Assembly (NCBI GenBank): GCA_964395765.1 | Contig: CAYNCU010000112.1 | Location: forward strand, 1-13,846 | Origin: DATDPY01 sp964395765 | Lineage (GTDB): Bacteria > Bacteroidota > Bacteroidia > Cytophagales > Cyclobacteriaceae | Direction: 5' to 3' | Length of the DNA stretch: 13,846 nucleotides | Position numbers and translations under genes: made by a program | Notes under the pieces: model-generated | What the model saw: only the letters and a program-made list of their open reading frames with translations | What the model was told of the DNA's origin: nothing | Database searches by the model: none | Shown here: piece after piece, positions 1 to 7,504 of the stretch | Layout: each line of letters starts with the position of its first letter | Numbering within the stretch: position 1 is the first letter of the stretch

Positions 1-1
1 A

Positions 2-172
2 TGGTATATGATGAATAAATGGCTGGAAGAATTTGCGTACAGGATCCGCATCAGCCCGGTATTGATGGTACTGGCAGGCATGGTCGTGATTACGCTTGCC
101 TTGATTACCGTCGGATATCATTCCTTACGGGCGGCTAATACCGATCCGGTAAAAACGCTGAGGTATGAGTAA
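2..172 (+). CDS. FtsX-like permease, C-terminal 56 residues only
   Basis: This is the tail of a gene that begins left of the window; the frame is open from base 2 to TAA at 170-172. It shows the same ending as the four complete permeases downstream: the block NKWLEEFAYR (residues 5-14 of the visible part), one hydrophobic segment (about residues 19-40), then SLRAANTDPVKTLRYE. In this family the block is the short external loop between the last two membrane segments, and the terminal xPVxxLRYE faces the cytoplasm. It therefore adds a fifth member to the tandem array and is probably co-transcribed with the next gene, 68 bases away. Its loop lacks the aromatic pair (WW or IW) that follows FAYKT in the others, having RISPVLM instead. 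Total length and N-terminal architecture cannot be seen; about 790 residues is expected by analogy. Confidence 0.9.
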   Translation, partial: WYMMNKWLEEFAYRIRISPVLMVLAGMVVITLALITVGYHSLRAANTDPVKTLRYE

Positions 173-215
173 TATTTAAAAGGTGGTTTATAAGAATCAA
201 AGGAAACAATATATT

Positions 216-239
216 TTTCGGGGATTAAAAATCCGGAAA
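216..239 (+). promoter_or_regulatory. Hairpin directly before a start codon
   Basis: GGATT (222-226) and AATCC (230-234) form a perfect stem around the loop AAA. TTTC (216-219) pairs with GAAA (236-239) across a small internal loop, giving nine base pairs. The structure ends one base before the ATG at 241. A fold here could limit ribosome access to the second permease of the array, or mark a processing point between cistrons. The pairing is seen directly; any function is inference, and short A/T-rich stems arise easily by chance. Confidence 0.3.
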
Positions 240-240
240 T

Positions 241-2613
241 ATGAAAATTCAAATAAAAGCCATATTCCGTAATGCAGTTAAAAACAAGTTAGTCAGTCTT
301 TTAAATATTTTAGGGTTATCCATCGGCTTTACATGTTCCATTTTTCTCATATCGTGGGTATTGCATGAGACTTCGTATGATTCCTTCATAAAAGATAAGG
401 ATAAAATTTACCGCCTGACCTCGGAAGGAATAATTAGCGGACAATATATAAGGGCGGCTTCTTGTTTTGCCGGTGTCGGTCCCGAAGCCTTACAGAAAAT
501 TCCTGAATTAGATTCGTATACGCGGTTTATTGATAATCACGCTCATAAATCATTGATAAAAACCGACAACAATGAATATTTTAAGGCCGGTGGCATAAGT
601 GCGGATTCAACATTTTTTAATTTTTTCCCATTCCAATCCATCTCCGGAAATTTAAATACAGCGCTTTCAGAAAAAAATAATGTGGTGATCGATAAGCCAT
701 TGGCTGAGAATCTTTTTGGCCGGGATTATCCAATCGGGAAAACAATTACGATCGATAACACTGAATATAAAATATCGGCAGTTATCAATAAGGTGCCTTC
801 CAATTCACATATTCAATTCAGGTTTGTCATTCCCGTTTATCGTGATGAATGGTGGGTAAAACATCAGTGGAACGGAGATAATTCCATTACCTACTTTAAA
901 ATAAATACCAAAGCCGATTTAATTTCAATAGATTCAATGATCACCCGGATTATTTATGATCATAACGCCCTGTGGAAAAATGTAGGAATAAAATTAAAAT
1001 TACAACCCTTATCCGATATACCCTATAGCCTGGATTTTAAATTTGACGCCGCAAAAAAGACCAGTAAACAAAACATCTATAATTTTTCAATCATTGCTTT
1101 TTTAATCCTGTTCATTGCCTGTATTAACTTTACCAATCTATTTATTTCCTCATCTCTTAATAGAAAAAAAACAGTTGGGATAAAGGTTGCCTCCGGTGCC
1201 TCCAAATTTCAGATTATTAAAGAATACCTTGTGGAAATATCCTTATATATACTTTTTTCCATACTCGTCAGTATTATCCTGCTGGAACTGCTACATCCTG
1301 TATTTAATGATTTGGCGGGATTTACGGTTTCAATAAATTTATTGAGTTCCCGTTTTTTAAAAATATTTATTCCCCTGATCATAATTACTACCCTGATGAC
1401 AGGAATATTTCCAGGTTTGTTTATTACTAAATTTAATCCGGTTGAAATTTTAAAAGGCGCCAGCGTCTCAAAGATCAATAAAGGTCATCTTCAGATGATT
1501 TTGGTCACTTCACAATTCATTATCGCTTCTGTTTTAATAATTTCATTAATAACAATAGAAAAACAGGTTCGCTATCTTCAAAATAAAAACCTGGGATTTG
1601 ATAAGGAAAATATCCTGTTTATTCATACAGAAGGAAATTTATCAAAAAGTCAAAACTGGGACAGGTTGGAAACCAACCTGATCCATGATCCCAATATAAA
1701 TTCAATTGCCTGGCGGTTTAGTCTGCCAACGGAATGGAATCATGGGGCGGCCTTATCCTATAAACCGGACAAATCCGATATCATAACTGCTGAATGGGTT
1801 TTCATCGATAGAAATTACCTCGATTTAATGAACATTAAATTTATTGAAGGGGATAATGTATTTAAATATTGCAATGATTCAATGAATTATTGCATTGTAA
1901 ATAAAAAAGCAATTAATGATTTAAAAATTGATCCACCCTACGTTGATAAGGTGATCCATGAATCCGGGGAAAATGAAACATTCGTGATAAAAGGAGTCAT
2001 CGATAATATTAACGATAAATCCCTGGTTCAGCCTGTTGACCCTCAAATTTACACATTCCCGCAATGGGAGACGGACGAGAATGGAATACTATTATTCAAG
2101 GTGAATTCTAATTATAAAGAAGCAATAACCTCTATAAAAAAATACTGGCAAAAGGAAGTACCGGACCGGCCTTTTGAATACCAGTTTTTGGATGACACCT
2201 ATAATGCGCTGTATAAATCCGAGATCAATTCCGGAAGGATCATAAGTATATTCACCATCCTGTCAATAATGCTGACGGCTCTTGGCCTGTTAGCTCTGAC
2301 CTACTTTACCACTGAAAGAAGAACAAAAGAAATAGGCATTAGAAAGGTTAACGGAGCAAGCCTTAACAATATTCTTAAAATGCTGAATAAGGATTTTATG
2401 AAATGGGTCATCCTTGCCTTTATGATCGCTTGCCCGATATCCTTTTATACAATGAATAAATGGCTGGAAAACTTTGCCTATAAAACAATGCTGAGCTGGT
2501 GGGTATTTATTTTATCGGGAGTAATAGTAATATTTATTGCTTTAATAACGATTAGTTTTCATTCATGGAAAGCAGCCAATAAAAACCCGGTGGAAGTGTT
2601 GCGATATGAATAA
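241..2613 (+). CDS. Duplicated MacB/FtsX-type ABC permease (array member 2)
   Basis: An inner-membrane permease subunit of the type VII ABC (MacB/LolCE/FtsX) fold, 790 residues, double the usual 400 or so because the unit is repeated. Hydrophobic segments lie near residues 18-41, 281-301, 330-352, 372-395, 418-438, 667-688, 721-740 and 752-774. Periplasmic MacB-like domains occupy roughly 42-280 and 439-666; the first opens with SYDSFI...KIYRL and holds the PIGKTI motif (164-169). The second cytoplasmic signature, RTKEIGIRKVNGAS (694-707), is canonical, whereas the first, RKKTVGIKVASGAS (308-321), is altered. C544 and C551 are close together in the second periplasmic domain and could form a disulfide. 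The motif where relatives read GVxKDF here reads GVIDNI. The start is fixed by an in-frame TAA 18 bases upstream. ATP must come from a separate ATPase that is not in the window; the substrate is unknown. Confidence 0.93.
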   Translation: MKIQIKAIFRNAVKNKLVSLLNILGLSIGFTCSIFLISWVLHETSYDSFIKDKDKIYRLTSEGIISGQYIRAASCFAGVGPEALQKIPELDSYTRFIDNHAHKSLIKTDNNEYFKAGGISADSTFFNFFPFQSISGNLNTALSEKNNVVIDKPLAENLFGRDYPIGKTITIDNTEYKISAVINKVPSNSHIQFRFVIPVYRDEWWVKHQWNGDNSITYFKINTKADLISIDSMITRIIYDHNALWKNVGIKLKLQPLSDIPYSLDFKFDAAKKTSKQNIYNFSIIAFLILFIACINFTNLFISSSLNRKKTVGIKVASGASKFQIIKEYLVEISLYILFSILVSIILLELLHPVFNDLAGFTVSINLLSSRFLKIFIPLIIITTLMTGIFPGLFITKFNPVEILKGASVSKINKGHLQMILVTSQFIIASVLIISLITIEKQVRYLQNKNLGFDKENILFIHTEGNLSKSQNWDRLETNLIHDPNINSIAWRFSLPTEWNHGAALSYKPDKSDIITAEWVFIDRNYLDLMNIKFIEGDNVFKYCNDSMNYCIVNKKAINDLKIDPPYVDKVIHESGENETFVIKGVIDNINDKSLVQPVDPQIYTFPQWETDENGILLFKVNSNYKEAITSIKKYWQKEVPDRPFEYQFLDDTYNALYKSEINSGRIISIFTILSIMLTALGLLALTYFTTERRTKEIGIRKVNGASLNNILKMLNKDFMKWVILAFMIACPISFYTMNKWLENFAYKTMLSWWVFILSGVIVIFIALITISFHSWKAANKNPVEVLRYE

Positions 2614-2622
2614 GTGTTTAAC

Positions 2623-2654
2623 AATGATTGACCGTCAGCCGATAATTAATCATT
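2623..2654. repeat. Inverted repeat in the junction of permeases 2 and 3
   Basis: AATGATTGA (2623-2631) faces TTAATCATT (2646-2654): nine pairs, one of them G-U in RNA, enclosing 14 bases. It fills most of the 48-base gap between the two genes and ends seven bases before the ATG at 2662. There is no T-run after it, so a terminator is unlikely. It may stabilise or process the transcript between cistrons. Function is inferred only. Confidence 0.3.
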
Positions 2655-2661
2655 CCGTTGT

Positions 2662-5016
2662 ATGAAACAATCCTTGAAACTTGCTTTAAGGAACCTGATG
2701 AAAAAACGGCTGATCAACCTGATCAATGTGGCCGGGTTATCGGTGAGTATGGCTATTGTAATTCTTCTTTCCGCCTATTGTTACAGCGAGCTGACTACCG
2801 ATCGATTCCAGGAACACGGAAATAATGTCTATTTAATCAACACTTTTACTCCAGGGATATTAAAAGAATACCTGGAAAAAAATATATCCCCGGTCAAGGA
2901 GGTGGTAAGAATATCGTTACCCTGGAACCAGCCCGTTTTTCAGGCCGGTGGCCGGGAACCGTTTACTTCCAGTTTTATTTATGCCGACTCCGGGTTCTTT
3001 GACTTGTTTACCTATCATACCTTCCAGGGAAATTTAAAAAAAGCCTTGAACGATCCCGGAAACATTGTGTTGACAAGGAAAGAGGCCCAACGATTATTCG
3101 GCAAGAGCGATGTACTTGGAAAAACCGTAAAGCTCAATAATCAATATTTATTTACGGTCTCAGCGGTCATTGATGAACCGGCTGAAAACACTTTTTTGAG
3201 ATTTAACGCCATCGTGCCGGTTTCAATCATGCCTGCGATCCATGTACATTCATCGGAATTTACCAACTGGGATGAATCCAATTTTCAAACCTTTATCCTG
3301 ACCTCTGAAAATGTCAATAAGGCCGGACTTGAAAATAACATAAGGCAATTATTTATTAAAAATGCCGGTGAAGAGGATCCGCCTGAAAAGATAATTCTAT
3401 GCCCTCTGAACAAAATCTATTTTTCATCTACGGATCTGTCGCACTTGATTCTTTCAGGGAATTATTTCAGCCAGGGAGACATGCAAAAAGTAATCATTTT
3501 TATAATGGTTGCCGGCCTGATACTCTTTATCGCCGTCATTAATTTTATAAATATTTCCACTTCCAGGCATTTTGAAAGAATTAAGCAGGCCGGCATTCAA
3601 AAACTGCTGGGGGCATCCAAATACACAATTTTCAGAAATTTATTTATTGAAACATTTCTCCTGTATTTTCTATCGGCCTGGATGGCAATAATCCTCTCAG
3701 AGTCGGCAAAACCGTTTATCATGACTTATACCGGGATCGGGTTTAACTATCATTTGATTTTTTCAGGAGGATTTATTGTCTGCATTGTTCTCACAGTATT
3801 GTTGTTAAGTACATTTTCAGGCCTATTCCCGGCATTGGTTATATCCTCCTCCAATATACTGGAAAATATGAAGGCTGTGGTTAAAACCGGATATAAATCG
3901 AACCTAAGGAGTATTCTTGTTGTCTCTCAGCTTATTATTGCAATCATCCTAATTTCCTTTACCATTTTAATTGAAAAACAAATCAGGTTCGGAAGTAAAA
4001 ACCCTGGATTTAAGGATAATAACATAATGGTTGTCCATCTTACCCCGCAATTAAGCGAAAAGAAGGATGTATTAAGGAACCTGCTCAATGCTGTTCCCGC
4101 CATTAAAAATATTTCTTTTTCACAATTTCTCCCGGGGCAGGAAGTATCTTCCTGGGGCATGAACCTGCAAATAAATGGGACAGAAAAATTTGTTTATACC
4201 AATACATTTGATGCCGATGCAGAACTAATCAAAATGCTGGAGCTAAAACTTGAAAAAGGTCGGTTTTATTCCGATTCGTTATCTTCCGACCTAAATAAAG
4301 TGATAGTAAACGAAGCTTTTCTCAGGGATAATAAAATAACAGATCCGATAGGTGCCACTTTTTCCATGAGAAAAGGTGAACAATTCGAAATCATCGGCGT
4401 AATAAAAGATTTTCATTACCGCCCCGTAACCCTACCGGTAGCCCCGCTTGCAATTAAGAACAGGCCATACGCCTCCTATTGTCTTTTACAACTACAGAAT
4501 GAAGATTTTAATTCTCTTCGCAACACGCTTTCCAATCTGAAAAATATATTTAGAAATTTATCGCCGGATTTCCCGGTTGAAATAAGCTTCCTGGATGCCG
4601 CCGTGGAGCATATGTACCGAAATGAAATACAGTTCCGAAAGGCATTTTTTCTTTTTGCCGGCTGCGCCATAGTGATCAGTTGCCTCGGGATCTTTGCGCT
4701 TTCTTTATTTGTATGTCAGAACCGTACGAAGGAGATCGGGATCCGGAAAGTGAACGGCGCCTCGGCCAGTCATATCTTTCGTTTATTGAACAGGGATTTT
4801 TTGAAATGGGTATTAGTCGCTTTTGTGATCTCATGCCCGATTTCATATCATGTCATGAAAATGTGGCTCGAAAAATTTGCATATAAAACACAAATTACCT
4901 GGTGGATCTTTGCCATGGCCGGAATTATAACCGTCATTATTGCCCTGGTTACGATCTCCTGGCAAAGCCTGCAGGCTGCCGCGGAAAATCCGGTGAATGC
5001 CTTGCGTTATGAATGA
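2662..5016 (+). CDS. Duplicated MacB/FtsX-type ABC permease (array member 3)
   Basis: 784 residues with the same two-unit plan as its neighbours. Hydrophobic segments are near 19-41, 275-297, 327-346, 365-393, 416-436, 661-683, 714-732 and 745-767. Its first periplasmic domain starts with TTDRF, a divergent form of the usual xYDxF, and its second keeps the typical GVIKDFHYRP (579-588). The first cytoplasmic signature is RIKQAGIQKLLGAS (306-319), the second RTKEIGIRKVNGAS (688-701). The external loop reads WLEKFAYKT (735-743) and the tail ENPVNALRYE. An in-frame TAA shortly upstream supports the ATG at 2662. It lies 48 bases after the preceding gene and 43 before the next, so one transcript is likely. 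It probably acts as an inner-membrane mechanotransmission subunit with an unlinked or upstream ATPase; the cargo cannot be read from sequence. Confidence 0.93.
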   Translation: MKQSLKLALRNLMKKRLINLINVAGLSVSMAIVILLSAYCYSELTTDRFQEHGNNVYLINTFTPGILKEYLEKNISPVKEVVRISLPWNQPVFQAGGREPFTSSFIYADSGFFDLFTYHTFQGNLKKALNDPGNIVLTRKEAQRLFGKSDVLGKTVKLNNQYLFTVSAVIDEPAENTFLRFNAIVPVSIMPAIHVHSSEFTNWDESNFQTFILTSENVNKAGLENNIRQLFIKNAGEEDPPEKIILCPLNKIYFSSTDLSHLILSGNYFSQGDMQKVIIFIMVAGLILFIAVINFINISTSRHFERIKQAGIQKLLGASKYTIFRNLFIETFLLYFLSAWMAIILSESAKPFIMTYTGIGFNYHLIFSGGFIVCIVLTVLLLSTFSGLFPALVISSSNILENMKAVVKTGYKSNLRSILVVSQLIIAIILISFTILIEKQIRFGSKNPGFKDNNIMVVHLTPQLSEKKDVLRNLLNAVPAIKNISFSQFLPGQEVSSWGMNLQINGTEKFVYTNTFDADAELIKMLELKLEKGRFYSDSLSSDLNKVIVNEAFLRDNKITDPIGATFSMRKGEQFEIIGVIKDFHYRPVTLPVAPLAIKNRPYASYCLLQLQNEDFNSLRNTLSNLKNIFRNLSPDFPVEISFLDAAVEHMYRNEIQFRKAFFLFAGCAIVISCLGIFALSLFVCQNRTKEIGIRKVNGASASHIFRLLNRDFLKWVLVAFVISCPISYHVMKMWLEKFAYKTQITWWIFAMAGIITVIIALVTISWQSLQAAAENPVNALRYE

Positions 5017-5059
5017 GATGAATATCCCGATTTTTAGTTTTATTTAAATTTCTATTATT

Positions 5060-7474
5060 ATGCTTCGTTATAACCTCCGCCTTACCTTACGCAATCTTTT
5101 TAAAAACAGGGTCCATACACTCATCAATATTTTCGGCCTCTCCACGGGAATTGCCTGTTTCATACTAATATCGATCTTCGTTTATTATGAATGGCACTAC
5201 GATGACTTTCATCAAGATGCCGACAGGATATACCAGGTCCTTCGGGTGGATATCAATCCTGACGGCAGTATACGGGGGTATGCAGGAAATACCCCTGAGC
5301 CATTAACGGCAACCCTGAGAAATGAATACGCCCAATATGGTACTACTATCGGGATTTACAGCGTTTTCAATGAAAAAACTCCTGTGGTTTCCAACGGGGA
5401 GGAACATTACGGTCTGACCGGCGTTTCGGTCGATCCGGAATTTTTCACGGTGTTCAACTTTCCGCTCATTACAGGAAATCCCAAAACATGCCTTCAGGGA
5501 CCTAACGATGTCGTGATCACTGAAAAAGCGGCGAAAATTTATTTTGGTGATAACGATCCTGTCGGTAAAATGATCTCATTAGGAAAGAAAAATTTCATCG
5601 TAAGAGGGGTGGCCCGGAATTTTCCTAATAATACGGTTTTCAAATATGATGTTTTCTTTTCTTCGGAAATCCGTAAACAGTTGTCGGATCAGCTTGATTA
5701 TGCCTGGTGGTCGTCGGGGTCATACAATTTCATTAAACTAAACCCGGGAGTGAATCCGGATAACCTCAGGGAAGCCTTCAACGATCTGAAAAAAAAGCAT
5801 ATCCCCGACTGGCTGATGAATGTAATTGGTTTCGATTTACAGCCCCTGAATAAGGTCCACCTGAATACCGATGTCGCGAGCCAGCTATTCCCGGCAATCG
5901 ATCCGAAATACCTAACTATTTTGCTGATCGTGGCCATTTCGGTATTACTGATCGCTTGTATCAATTATATTAATCTGTCCACTTCCCAGGCAGGAAAAAG
6001 GGCGAAGGAAACCGGCGTAAAAAAAGTGGCCGGCGCCAACCGGGCCCAGCTCATGGGGCAGTATTTCAGCGAATCGGTTTTCATCGCTTTAATTGCAGTT
6101 TTTTTTGCAATGATACTTGCCGAGTTGTTGCTTCCCTGGTTCAATACACTTACCCAACGACAGCTGGAATTGAATTTCTTCGAACCCCGTTTCCTGCTGG
6201 CGGCAACCGGGTTTGGGATGTTCATCGGTTTTTTGTCAGGCATTTACCCGGGCCTGGTACTGTCTTCTTTTAAACCCGTTATTGTACTGAAAAGGGAATC
6301 TGCGGGAACAGGCCGTAAATCCTATTTCAGGAAAACATTGGTCATCATACAATTGACCGTAACCATTATCCTGATCTCCACCGAGCTGCTGATCCTGAAG
6401 CAGATCCGCTATATGCAAACGGCACCCCTGGGCTACGACCTGGATAATATACTGAGTGTTTCGCTGCTTTCGCTTGCGAATGACAATGCCGAAAGGTATG
6501 AACAGGCTAAGCTTTATTTACAAAACGTTTCTCCGTATACTATGCAGTACGGATTCAGTGAGGGAACGGTATCCGAAAACATCCCCGGATTTTATTTACA
6601 AAATCAATTCAGGATTTCAAAGCCGGGTTCAGACGATAAAATGGAAATCCAGTCGATTGCCATCGATACCTCATTCCTGGATGTTTTTAAAATAAAACTT
6701 TTACAGGGACGTAAATTCAGCGCTCAGGATGAATCCTCAAATCCCGAAAAGATCATTGTGAATGAGGCCGCTGTCCGCGAAATGGGTATCGATTCCCCGA
6801 TCGGGCAGGTTTTCGGATCGGGACCCGGCGGGTCCGGTGCGTATGAAATTGCCGGTGTGGTTCCGGACCTTCATGTACAATCGTTACAAAACAAGGTGGT
6901 GCCGCTTATGTTCAAGTGCGGAGAAAAGAATAATTTTCCTGAATTCGTTTCCTTCAGGGTAGATCCGGGAAAGACGGGCAAAACCCTATTGTTCCTGCAG
7001 AAAAAATGGAAGGCGTTATTCCCGGATAAACCCTTTGATTATTTTTTTCCAAAGGATAGATACCTGGATCATTACGGAGAGGAAAGGAGAATGGCAAAGG
7101 TGCTGGCCGTCTTTGTAGTACTTACTATTTCCATTTCTGCTTTGGGAATATTGGCGCAGGTACTTTTCAATACCCACGTAAGAATAAAAGAAATCGGAAT
7201 CCGGAAAACTTTCGGGGCATCGGTACTGTCTGTGATCGGATTGCTCTCGAAGGAGCTGATGCTATGGATCCTGATCGCTTTCGCTATCGCCTCATACCCT
7301 GCCTGGTATGTCATGAAACATTGGCTGGAAAATTTCGCGTACCGGACAACTATTTCCTGGTGGGTATTTTTTGCTGCGATTGGAATCATTGTTTTGGTGG
7401 CCTTATTAACTGCAGGAGGGCTGACATGGAAGGCCGCACGAAAAAACCCGGTGGATGTATTGAGATATGAATAG
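5060..7474 (+). CDS. Duplicated MacB/FtsX-type ABC permease (array member 4)
   Basis: 804 residues, the longest complete member. Hydrophobic segments fall near 20-43, 284-306, 340-360, 378-400, 425-445, 680-703, 733-752 and 765-786. The first periplasmic domain opens with the canonical HYDDFHQDADRIYQV (46-60) and has the DPVGK motif (166-170). The second contains a glycine-rich stretch, FGSGPGGSG (585-593), missing from the paralogues, followed by GVVPDLHVQSL (599-609) where others have GVxKDF. The first cytoplasmic signature, RAKETGVKKVAGAN (314-327), is the best preserved of the four first halves; the second, RIKEIGIRKTFGAS (708-721), swaps KVNGAS for KTFGAS. These differences, and parts of the gene that look richer in G+C than the neighbours, suggest a separate lineage rather than a fresh copy. 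It has no SD-like leader; the start matches the N-terminal pattern MLRYxxxxxxRxL shared with the following gene. Confidence 0.93.
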   Translation: MLRYNLRLTLRNLFKNRVHTLINIFGLSTGIACFILISIFVYYEWHYDDFHQDADRIYQVLRVDINPDGSIRGYAGNTPEPLTATLRNEYAQYGTTIGIYSVFNEKTPVVSNGEEHYGLTGVSVDPEFFTVFNFPLITGNPKTCLQGPNDVVITEKAAKIYFGDNDPVGKMISLGKKNFIVRGVARNFPNNTVFKYDVFFSSEIRKQLSDQLDYAWWSSGSYNFIKLNPGVNPDNLREAFNDLKKKHIPDWLMNVIGFDLQPLNKVHLNTDVASQLFPAIDPKYLTILLIVAISVLLIACINYINLSTSQAGKRAKETGVKKVAGANRAQLMGQYFSESVFIALIAVFFAMILAELLLPWFNTLTQRQLELNFFEPRFLLAATGFGMFIGFLSGIYPGLVLSSFKPVIVLKRESAGTGRKSYFRKTLVIIQLTVTIILISTELLILKQIRYMQTAPLGYDLDNILSVSLLSLANDNAERYEQAKLYLQNVSPYTMQYGFSEGTVSENIPGFYLQNQFRISKPGSDDKMEIQSIAIDTSFLDVFKIKLLQGRKFSAQDESSNPEKIIVNEAAVREMGIDSPIGQVFGSGPGGSGAYEIAGVVPDLHVQSLQNKVVPLMFKCGEKNNFPEFVSFRVDPGKTGKTLLFLQKKWKALFPDKPFDYFFPKDRYLDHYGEERRMAKVLAVFVVLTISISALGILAQVLFNTHVRIKEIGIRKTFGASVLSVIGLLSKELMLWILIAFAIASYPAWYVMKHWLENFAYRTTISWWVFFAAIGIIVLVALLTAGGLTWKAARKNPVDVLRYE

Positions 7475-7504
7475 TGAAATTAATATATAAACTGATTTTA
7501 AATT

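Noticed and set aside
1..18. ATG at base 1 as a gene start
   Set aside because: That frame stops after five codons; the real frame at the left edge starts at base 2 and is the tail of a permease.
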